Source: an uncultured Kiritimatiellota bacterium (lineage in GTDB: Bacteria; Verrucomicrobiota; Kiritimatiellia; RFP12; UBA1067). Taken from it: 10,403 bases of DNA. Below the pieces are notes generated by a model. That model saw only the letters and a program-made list of their open reading frames with translations. It was not told where the DNA came from and did not search any database. Numbering within the stretch: position 1 is the first letter of the stretch; every line of letters begins with the position of its first letter. A program made the position numbers and the translations under genes. The stretch covers positions 1-10,403 of the forward strand of contig CAKUGW010000111.1 of assembly GCA_934654805.1 (NCBI GenBank), given 5' to 3'. Positions 1 to 5,541 of the stretch are shown piece after piece.

Positions 1-48
1 CTCAAGATCTACGCCCTGCCGGACACGGAAACCACCCGCTCGCTATGA
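1..48 (+). CDS. 3' end of an unidentified upstream gene (partial)
   Basis: Frame 1 is open from the window edge and ends with TGA at 46-48. It would encode the 15-residue tail LKIYALPDTETTRSL. Most of the codons end in G or C, like the other real genes in this window, and the following 100 bases are not coding on this strand. This suggests the true end of a gene whose body lies outside the window. Fifteen residues are not enough to assign a family. It could be a chance open stretch. Confidence 0.45.
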   Translation, partial: LKIYALPDTETTRSL

Positions 49-150
49 CGCTTTTTTCACAAACCTCTGAAGAGGCAGTTTCTGTCCCGTGAGGCGGCTT
101 ACGGACAGCGCGCCGCCCCCTAGGCCGCACGATACGGTCTTTCGGCCCGT

Positions 151-179
151 TTGCGCAACGCGCCGAACAATGGTATACT
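151..179 (+). promoter_or_regulatory. Sigma-70-type promoter of the XylR-like regulator, apparently leaderless
   Basis: A -35-like TTGCGC (151-156) is followed by a 17-bp spacer and TATACT (174-179; five of six consensus bases). TGG directly before the -10 makes an extended -10 (TGnTATACT). Transcription normally begins about 7 nt past the -10, which here falls on or next to the ATG at 187. There is no Shine-Dalgarno sequence in the seven bases before the ATG, so the mRNA is probably leaderless. The TTG at 151 lies inside the -35 and is therefore unlikely to be a start codon. Confidence 0.65.
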
Positions 180-186
180 GTCCGCC

Positions 187-1335
187 ATGAAGACGATCCT
201 CTATGTCAAGGGCAGCGACCGGCAGCCCTCCGTCCAGAAATGCACCGGCTTCGCGCGCGGCGCGCAGGCCCACGGCTGGCGCGTGCAGACGGTCACGCTG
301 CCCGCCAACCGCACGCCCGACCTCAGGCGCCTCGTCGACTTCTGGAAGGCGGACGCCCTGGCCTTCGACTGCGGCGCCTTCTCGAAGCAGCCCGACGTCC
401 GCGCCGTCCGGCACCTGCCGGCCGTCTACCTCACCTGCCGCCCCGCCTCGGAGGAGCGGCCCTTCACGGTCTGCGAAGACCTGCGGGGCACGGCGGAATG
501 CGCGGCGCGCGAGCTGCTGCAGCTCGGCTGCCGCCACTTCGGCTTCGTGCCGTTTCCGCAACCGCGCTACTGGTCGGCCGAGCGCGCGCGGCACTTCCGC
601 GAGATCGTCCGGCTGAACGGCGGCACGTGCGCCGAGTTCGCCGCGCGCGGCAAGGCCTCCCCCCTGGCCCGGAACGGCGACCTGCGCCGCTGGCTGCGCA
701 AGCAGCCCCGGCCCTGCGGCATCTTCGCCGCGAACGACGAGGTCGCCAACCTCGTGCGCGGCGTCTGCGCGGCGGAGGGGCTGAAGATCCCGGACGAGAT
801 CGCGATCGTCGGCGTAGACAACGACGAGTCGGTCTGCACGAGCGTCCGTCCGCATCTCTCCAGCGTGCTGGCCGACAACGAGCAGATGGGCTTTCTCGCC
901 GCGCACCTGCTCGCCGAGCAGTTCAGGCATCCGAACCTCCGCCCGGCGGCGCGCGTCGTGCCGCCGCTGATGGTCGTCCGGCGCGACTCGACGCGGCGGC
1001 GCGCCTGCGCCGACAGCCGCGTCTCGAAGGCCGTCGAGCTTATCCGCGAGAAGGCGTGCGAGGGCCTGCGGGCCCGCGACGTCCTGCGCGTCCTCGACGG
1101 GGCGCGCCGGACGGCCGAACTGCATTTCCGCGAGGCGACCGGGCACTCGATCCTGGACGAGATCCAGCACGTGCGACTCGAACGGGCGCGCGAACTTCTC
1201 AACGACCGGTCACGCCCCCTGAAGGCCGTCGCCAACCTCTGCGGCTACGCCTCGGAGTCCGCGTTCCGAAAGGTCTACCGCGCGCAGTTCGGCGTCCCGC
1301 CCCGGCGCGGGTCGCCGCCCCCGGCGGACGATTAG
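187..1335 (+). CDS. XylR-like transcriptional regulator: LacI-type sensor domain plus AraC-type HTH
   Basis: The 382-residue protein is a one-component cytoplasmic transcription factor. Residues 1 to about 275 form a periplasmic-binding-protein-like (LacI/GalR-type) effector domain without the usual N-terminal LacI HTH. The stretch AIVGVDNDESVCTSVRPHLSSV, shown here as two overlapping motifs GVDNDE (209-214) and RPHLSSV (221-227), is a hallmark of E. coli XylR-type regulators. Residues about 278-375 form an AraC-family double HTH: a first helix pair near 295-335, then LERARELL (331-338) and the signature region YASESAF..VYRAQFGVPP (354-372). The family usually activates sugar-catabolic genes on binding a monosaccharide; the ligand here cannot be read. 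The ATG at 187 is chosen over an in-frame TTG at 151 because the TTG lies in the -35 box. The stop codon interlocks with that of convergent dnaB. The partial gene upstream may be a neighbour or target, but nothing shows that. Confidence 0.9.
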   Translation: MKTILYVKGSDRQPSVQKCTGFARGAQAHGWRVQTVTLPANRTPDLRRLVDFWKADALAFDCGAFSKQPDVRAVRHLPAVYLTCRPASEERPFTVCEDLRGTAECAARELLQLGCRHFGFVPFPQPRYWSAERARHFREIVRLNGGTCAEFAARGKASPLARNGDLRRWLRKQPRPCGIFAANDEVANLVRGVCAAEGLKIPDEIAIVGVDNDESVCTSVRPHLSSVLADNEQMGFLAAHLLAEQFRHPNLRPAARVVPPLMVVRRDSTRRRACADSRVSKAVELIREKACEGLRARDVLRVLDGARRTAELHFREATGHSILDEIQHVRLERARELLNDRSRPLKAVANLCGYASESAFRKVYRAQFGVPPRRGSPPPADD

Positions 1336-2822
1336 GCCAGCGGGTCGGGCGCGAACTCGCCCTGCTCGGGCACCTGTTCGGACGACTCGAAGTTCTCGAC
1401 CGACTTCGAGACCGGCTCGCGGTCGAGGAAGCGCGTCCACTCGCGCACGAAGCTCATCTCGACCTCGCCCGTCTCGCCGTTGCGGTTCTTCGCGATGTCG
1501 ACGATCGCGAGCGTCTTGTCGTCCGCGTTGTCCGCCCCCGCCGTCCGGCTCGGCCGCCGCAGGAGGAAGACGACGTCCGCGTCCTGCTCGATAGCGCCGG
1601 AGTCGCGCAGGTCGGAGAGCTTCGGCTTCTCGTTCTTGTCGCCGCGCTGCTCGTTCGCGCGCGAGAGCTGCGAGAGCACGATCACCGGGACCTTCAGCTC
1701 CTTCGCCATCGCCTTGATCTGCTGGGAGATCATCGAGACCTCGATCTGGCGGCTCTGGCGCGCGCCCTCGCGGCAGTTGCAGAGCTGGAGGTAGTCGATG
1801 ACGATGAGCTCGATGCCGTGCTGCTTCTTCATGCGCCGCGCGCGCGCCCGGAGGTCCATGACGTCGAGGCCGGCCGTGTCGTCCACGTAGATCGGCGCGC
1901 CCTTCAGCTCGCCGCGCGCGCGCATCAGGTTGTCCGTCATCTCGACCTTCTCGTTCTTGGAGACGAGGTTGCGGTTCAGCCGCCACATGTTGATCTTCGC
2001 GCGGCCGGCGAGCATGCGCTTCGTCAGCTGCTCGACCGGCATCTCCAGCGAGAAGATCGCGACGGGGTGCCGCTTCCCGCCGTCGTAGGGCACGGGAGTC
2101 TCCGTCGAGATCATCTGCCCGAGCGCGACGGACTCGGCGATGTTCATCGCGAGCGACGTCTTGCCGACGGACGGGCGCGCGGCGATGACGATCATCTCGG
2201 CGGGCTTGAGCCCCTGCAGCGTCTCGTCCAGGTAGCGGTAGCCGGTCGACAGGCCCTCCATCAGCCGCCCGCCCGACTCGAACATGCGGTCGATGCGCGA
2301 ATAGCTGTCCTCGACGGCCGACTCCCACGGCAGCGTCGCGCCGCGCGTGCCGCCGATCTCGAGGAACGTCTTCTCGGCCTCGCCGAGGACGACCTGCGGG
2401 TCGGGATACTCGTTCTCGTCGAAGCTCTTCTCGACGACCTTCGTCGCCCGCTCGATGAGGAGGCGCCGCAGGTGCTTCGCCCGCACGATGCCGAGGTAGT
2501 GCTCGGCGTGCGCCGTCGTCGGCACCTGGTCGATGAGCGACTGGATGTAGCCCACGCCGCCGACCGCGTCGAGGCTGTTCGCGCGCCGCAGCTCCTCGAT
2601 GAGCGTCAGCGCGTCGAGCGGCTTCGAGACCATCGCCATCCGCAGCATCGTCGCGTAGATGAGCCGGTTCGCCGGCCCGTAGAACGTCTCGTCGATCACG
2701 CCCTGGCTGCGGCACTCGTCCATCACGCGCTCGTCGCCGCGCCCGGTCGCGTCCAGCAGGATCGACCCCAGCAGCGCGCGCTCGGCCTCCAGGCTGTGCG
2801 GCGGCGTCTTCAGCTCGCCCAT
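1332..2822 (-). CDS. dnaB: Replicative DNA helicase DnaB
   Basis: This is the hexameric ATP-driven helicase of the replication fork, 496 residues from the chosen start. The N-terminal primase-interacting domain begins with PHSLEAERALLGSILLD (8-24), typical of DnaB. The RecA-like motor follows. It has Walker A ARPSVGKTS (215-223; K221, T222), FSLEM with catalytic-type E260, Walker B LIVIDYLQL (339-347; D343), motif SQLSR (384-388) and LSDLRDSGAIEQDADVV (402-418), followed by LLRRP. The start is ATG 2822 rather than an in-frame upstream codon at 2888: GGGGGAG lies 8 nt before it, the product matches the family N-terminus, and the longer start would overlap the upstream stop. About 18 extra residues (235-252) separate the Walker A helix from VAIFSLEM, which is longer than I recall for the family. 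The C-terminus beyond about residue 468 is acidic and low-complexity. No intein is seen. It lies 62 nt downstream of the lipoprotein gene and is probably co-transcribed with it. Confidence 0.97.
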   Translation of the reverse strand: MGELKTPPHSLEAERALLGSILLDATGRGDERVMDECRSQGVIDETFYGPANRLIYATMLRMAMVSKPLDALTLIEELRRANSLDAVGGVGYIQSLIDQVPTTAHAEHYLGIVRAKHLRRLLIERATKVVEKSFDENEYPDPQVVLGEAEKTFLEIGGTRGATLPWESAVEDSYSRIDRMFESGGRLMEGLSTGYRYLDETLQGLKPAEMIVIAARPSVGKTSLAMNIAESVALGQMISTETPVPYDGGKRHPVAIFSLEMPVEQLTKRMLAGRAKINMWRLNRNLVSKNEKVEMTDNLMRARGELKGAPIYVDDTAGLDVMDLRARARRMKKQHGIELIVIDYLQLCNCREGARQSRQIEVSMISQQIKAMAKELKVPVIVLSQLSRANEQRGDKNEKPKLSDLRDSGAIEQDADVVFLLRRPSRTAGADNADDKTLAIVDIAKNRNGETGEVEMSFVREWTRFLDREPVSKSVENFESSEQVPEQGEFAPDPLA

Positions 2823-2830
2823 GTCCGAGT

Positions 2831-2837
2831 CTCCCCC
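2831..2837 (-). promoter_or_regulatory. Shine-Dalgarno sequence that fixes the dnaB start
   Basis: On the minus strand GGGGGAG lies 8 nt before ATG 2822. This is the best ribosome-binding site in the 62-nt gap after the lipoprotein gene. It supports the shorter, family-like DnaB N-terminus MGELKTPPHS. Only a weak promoter-like arrangement (TTGCGC, 17 bp, AACGAT) is visible in the gap, so transcription most likely comes from upstream. Confidence 0.7.
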
Positions 2838-2884
2838 TTCATCGTTGAATCCCCTTTCGTTTCGCGCAAGGCCGCTTCGCCCCG

Positions 2885-3805
2885 TCACCGCGGCAGCTCG
2901 ATGGTCGCCGTGACCGGGAAGTGGTCGCTCGGATACAGCCGGGTGCCGGGACGGAAGTCGTCGTGCGTCGCGAAGTCCAGGACGCGCGTGCCGTCCGAGA
3001 CGTAGATGTAGTCGATGCAGTAGTCTTCGTATCGCCGGCCGTCCTCGACAACGGGGCCGTCCTTGTACCGGCCGAAGCCCTGATACGTGTTGCGCGGGCC
3101 GGACGTCTTCTCGGCGATGTCCCGCGCGTCCTTCAGCACCTGCCGCACCGCAATCGCCGGCTTGTCGCCGTAGCGGCAGTTGTGGTCGCCCGTGAAGACG
3201 ATCGGCGCGCCCTTCCCGAACTCCCGCATGCGCGAGATGACGAGCAGCATGCCCTTCTCCCGCGCCAGTTCGGAGACGTGGTCCGTGTGGGTGTTGGCGA
3301 AGCAGAAGCGGCGCCCCGTCGCCTTCTCGCGGAGGACCAGGTACGAGCAGACGCGCGGGCAGGCCGCCCCCCAGCCCTTGCGGCCGGGCACGTCGGGCGT
3401 CTCGGACAGCCAGAACGTGCCCGACTTCTCCGCCTCGAAGCGGCTCTTGCGGTAGAAGACCGGCGACGCCTCGTCCGACTTCCGGTCGGCGCCGCGATGG
3501 TCGCCGACGAAGGCGTAGTCCGGCAGATGTTCGCGCAGGTACGCCGCCTGGTCAGGGCAGACCTCCTGAAGCCCGAACGCATCCAGGTCCAGCTTCTTCA
3601 CGAGCGCCACGAGATCCGCCTTGCGCAGGTCCCAGCAGTTCTCGCCGTCCGCCTTCCTGGCCCAGTCGCCCGACAGGCGGATGTTGTAGGAGCCGACGCG
3701 GATCGGCGCGGACGGCGCGGCCGTCCGGCACCCGGCCAGCGCGGACAGCAGAACCGCCGACGCCAGGACGACGCCGGCAGCCTTGCCATTGACAACCTTG
3801 TTCAT
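2885..3805 (-). CDS. Exported endonuclease/exonuclease/phosphatase (EEP) family lipoprotein
   Basis: The 306-residue protein starts with a basic and then hydrophobic segment ending in the lipobox LAGC, predicting lipidation on C26 and export to the periplasmic membrane face. Residues about 35-305 form one EEP (DNase I/exonuclease III-like) domain. The metal and catalytic residues are visible in order: SYNIR (N41), LQEV (E81), NTHTDH (N171, H173), GDHN (D207, N209), IDYIYV (D265) and SDHFPV (D294, H295). In this superfamily these residues coordinate a divalent metal for phosphodiester or phosphomonoester hydrolysis. GDHN replaces the more frequent GDFN. The substrate is unknown; bacterial exported relatives are often annotated only as hydrolases, and nuclease, phospholipase or sugar-phosphate activity are all possible. 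It is the first gene after the strong promoter at 3844-3873, with AAGG 8 nt before the ATG. DnaB follows in the same direction. Confidence 0.9.
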   Translation of the reverse strand: MNKVVNGKAAGVVLASAVLLSALAGCRTAAPSAPIRVGSYNIRLSGDWARKADGENCWDLRKADLVALVKKLDLDAFGLQEVCPDQAAYLREHLPDYAFVGDHRGADRKSDEASPVFYRKSRFEAEKSGTFWLSETPDVPGRKGWGAACPRVCSYLVLREKATGRRFCFANTHTDHVSELAREKGMLLVISRMREFGKGAPIVFTGDHNCRYGDKPAIAVRQVLKDARDIAEKTSGPRNTYQGFGRYKDGPVVEDGRRYEDYCIDYIYVSDGTRVLDFATHDDFRPGTRLYPSDHFPVTATIELPR

Positions 3806-3843
3806 GTTCCCGACCTTGTTCTTCCTGTTGAAAATCGGCGCGG

Positions 3844-3873
3844 ATTATACCACGTTCCGCCAAACGCCGTCAA
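3844..3873 (-). promoter_or_regulatory. Strong sigma-70-type promoter for the EEP lipoprotein (and probably dnaB)
   Basis: Reading the minus strand, TTGACG (3873-3868; five of six consensus bases) is followed by an 18-bp spacer and a perfect TATAAT (3849-3844). TGG before the -10 makes it an extended -10. The predicted start near 3837 gives a leader of about 30 nt with a normal ribosome-binding site. The -35 lies inside a perfect 5-bp inverted repeat, CGCCG-N6-CGGCG (3865-3880). The same 10-mer, AAATCGGCGC, occurs on the plus strand at 3832-3841 and 3872-3881, exactly 40 bp apart, on either side of the promoter. This looks like an operator arrangement. The inverted repeat could also be a weak terminator for the preceding chrA gene, although only three T residues follow it. 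Confidence 0.75.
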
Positions 3874-3892
3874 ATCGGCGCATCGGCCCCCC

Positions 3893-5092
3893 TTATCCGA
3901 CCGTACGGACGGCCACCGCCGCGAGCGCCATGAGGACGATGAGCCAGACGGGGTTAATCCACTTCTTCAGCGTCAGGACGAGGCTGAGAAGCACAAGGGC
4001 GGCCGCCAGGGCGCTGAACGCGCCGCCCGCGAAGACGCTCAGGCCGAGGAACGCCCAGAGCGCGACGAGCATGAGCGCCAGCGACGCGGGCTTCGCGCCG
4101 CGCAGGATGCCGCAGACGATCCGGTTCGTCCGGAAGCGGTCAATGGACGCGAGCGCGAGGTACATGAGCGCGGAACCCGGCAGCAGCAGCGCGGCGGACG
4201 CCAGCACCGCGCCCGGCACGCCCGCGAGGCGAAAGCCGAAGTACGTCGCGCCGTTGACGCCGATCGGCCCCGGCGTCATCTGCGTGAGGGCCATCAGGTT
4301 CGAGAACTCCTCGGCGGAGACCTGCAGGAACGCCGCCGCCGGGCCCACGAAGTCCTCGAGGTACATCGGCACCAGCACGAACCCGCCGCCGAAGCAGAGC
4401 GCGCCGTACTTGAGGAAGAGGAGCAGCGGCAGCCACGCCGCCGCCCGGAACGTCTTCACGCCACCCCCGCCGGGGCCTGTCCCCACGTTTCCGGGGGCTG
4501 TCCCCACGTTTCCGCCGGGGCCTGTCCCCACGTCGCCACGGGGGTCTGTCCCCACATCGGCGGGGCCTGTCCCCAGCGGGCAGAGGAGGCCGGCCGCCAT
4601 CGCCGCGAGCAGCACGGCCCAGACGGGGACGCCCCCGACGAGCGCGGCGCAGGCGGCGGCCAGGACCGCGTAGAAGAAGACGTCCTTCGTCGCCTTGACC
4701 CAGCTGCGGATGACCGTCGCGGCGATGATGCCCGTCAGCGCGCTGCGCAGGCCGACGAACGCGCTCAGCAGGCAGGGGCTCTCGAGCGGCAGCGCGTCAT
4801 AGCCCATCGCGACGGCCGTGAAGATGACGACCGAGGGCATCGCGACCGCAATCACGCTCGTGACCGCGCCCGACAGCCCCGCGACCTTGCGCCCGACGTA
4901 GACGGCCGTGTGCGTCGCGATGATGCCCGGCAGCATCTGGAAGACCGGCAGCTCGTCCAGCAGCTCGCCCTCCTCCGTCCACTTCCTCTTCGCGAACACC
5001 GAATCGGCGACGGCAAGGATCGCGTACCCGCCCCCGATCACGAACAGCGAGATCCTGAAGAACTCGACAAACAGCTGGAGATGGCGTTTCAC
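3893..5092 (-). CDS. chrA: ChrA-family chromate transporter, two-domain form with repeat-derived linker
   Basis: The 399-residue inner-membrane protein has two homologous CHR halves, as in full-length ChrA transporters that export chromate by proton antiport. The N-half (about 1-172) carries FVIGGGYA (18-24) and QMLPGIIATHTAVYVG (52-67). The C-half (about 213-399) carries CFGGGFVLVP (233-242) and TQMTPGPIGVNGATYFG (270-286). Roughly ten hydrophobic membrane segments are visible. The linker, residues 174-211, is a Gly/Pro/Thr-rich repeat of V-G-T-G-P-G-G-N type, encoded by five copies of a GC-rich hairpin-forming DNA repeat. That composition is unlike the rest of the protein. The start is GTG 5092, which overlaps the queD stop in a GTGA, indicating translational coupling; no good separate Shine-Dalgarno sequence is seen. 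Many CHR proteins in anaerobes have no proven chromate role, so the substrate is uncertain. Confidence 0.93.
   Translation of the reverse strand: MKRHLQLFVEFFRISLFVIGGGYAILAVADSVFAKRKWTEEGELLDELPVFQMLPGIIATHTAVYVGRKVAGLSGAVTSVIAVAMPSVVIFTAVAMGYDALPLESPCLLSAFVGLRSALTGIIAATVIRSWVKATKDVFFYAVLAAACAALVGGVPVWAVLLAAMAAGLLCPLGTGPADVGTDPRGDVGTGPGGNVGTAPGNVGTGPGGGGVKTFRAAAWLPLLLFLKYGALCFGGGFVLVPMYLEDFVGPAAAFLQVSAEEFSNLMALTQMTPGPIGVNGATYFGFRLAGVPGAVLASAALLLPGSALMYLALASIDRFRTNRIVCGILRGAKPASLALMLVALWAFLGLSVFAGGAFSALAAALVLLSLVLTLKKWINPVWLIVLMALAAVAVRTVG
4472..4575 (-). repeat. Five tandem GGGGACAGGCCCC-like units inside chrA
   Basis: On the plus strand CTGTCCCC starts at 4477, 4498, 4522, 4546 and 4567, a spacing of 21, 24, 24 and 21 bp. 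Most copies are preceded by GGGG, giving an imperfect palindrome GGGGnCTGTCCCC that can fold into a short hairpin, and four are followed by CAC(G/A)T. All spacings are multiples of three, so the chrA frame is preserved and the units are read as G-T-G/D/A-P. I recall similar GGGGACAGG-type repeats dispersed near REP-associated transposases in other bacteria. Kinship with those is inference. Confidence 0.85.
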
Positions 5093-5502
5093 GCGCGGTA
5101 CTCAGCGCAGCTGTCGGCCGTCTCCCAGACCTTGACGGACTTAAGCCCGGGGATCTGCGCCCGCAGCTCGCCGAAGAACATCTGCGCGAGGTTCTCGGCC
5201 GTGGAGCGGAACGGGAGCGCAACCGTCCGCATGCCGTGCCGCTCGACGACCGCCGCGATCTCGCGCTCGCCCGCCGATTCGGTGTTGTAGATGAAGGCGT
5301 GGTCGAAGCGGTCGCAAATCGTTTCCGCCGCGATCCGCTTCAGGTCCTTGAAGTCGATGACCATGTCGCCGCCCGCGCCGTCCTCCTGCGCGACGGACAC
5401 GTCCACGCGATACGTGTGCCCGTGCAGGTTCTTGCAGAGCCCCTGGTGATTCGTCAGGATGTGCGCGGCGTCGAACCGCACCGTCTTCGTAACCGTCGTC
5501 AT
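5089..5502 (-). CDS. queD: 6-carboxytetrahydropterin synthase / 6-pyruvoyltetrahydropterin synthase family (QueD)
   Basis: The 137-residue protein matches the small T-fold enzyme QueD, which makes 6-carboxy-5,6,7,8-tetrahydropterin from dihydroneopterin triphosphate in the route to preQ0 and queuosine. The zinc ligands are H14 (FDAAH), H27 and H29 (LHGHTYRV); C23 of CKNLHGH is the catalytic cysteine. MVIDFKDLK (47-55), DHAFIY (67-72), STAENLAQ (a variant of PTSENLA) and VWETADSCAEY (125-135) complete the pattern. Length is close to the usual 120-150 residues. The start is ATG 5502, 39 nt after the radical SAM stop. The end overlaps chrA by 4 nt. No queC or queE is visible beside it; the neighbouring radical SAM protein is not QueE-like. 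A folate or biopterin-type PTPS role cannot be excluded from sequence alone. Confidence 0.92.
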   Translation of the reverse strand: MTTVTKTVRFDAAHILTNHQGLCKNLHGHTYRVDVSVAQEDGAGGDMVIDFKDLKRIAAETICDRFDHAFIYNTESAGEREIAAVVERHGMRTVALPFRSTAENLAQMFFGELRAQIPGLKSVKVWETADSCAEYRA

Positions 5503-5541
5503 GGTTTCCCGTACCTTATGTTCAAAGCCTCTCGCACGCCC

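Noticed and set aside
64..75. Hairpin CCTC-TGAA-GAGG as a terminator for the upstream partial gene
   Set aside because: The stem is only four base pairs and no T-run follows; the T-run at 53-58 lies before it.
151..186. TTG at 151 as the regulator start
   Set aside because: It overlaps the -35 box, has no ribosome-binding site, and adds 12 residues absent from the family pattern; ATG 187 begins with the typical MKTILYVKG.
2823..2888. Upstream in-frame start for dnaB giving 22 more residues
   Set aside because: It would overlap the lipoprotein stop and add unrelated residues, while ATG 2822 has a well-spaced GGGGGAG and a normal DnaB N-terminus.
240..3005. A 921-codon plus-strand open frame over the regulator and antisense to dnaB
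   Set aside because: It is an out-of-frame shadow, rich in Arg/Ala/Leu. It crosses two unrelated, well-supported genes on different strands.
4472..4575. CRISPR-like array
   Set aside because: Units are 21-24 bp apart with nearly no unique spacer, no cas gene is present, and the region lies in frame within a transporter gene.
2921..5290. A 789-codon plus-strand open frame antisense to the EEP, chrA and queD genes
   Set aside because: It has shadow composition and spans a clear minus-strand promoter and three recognisable genes.
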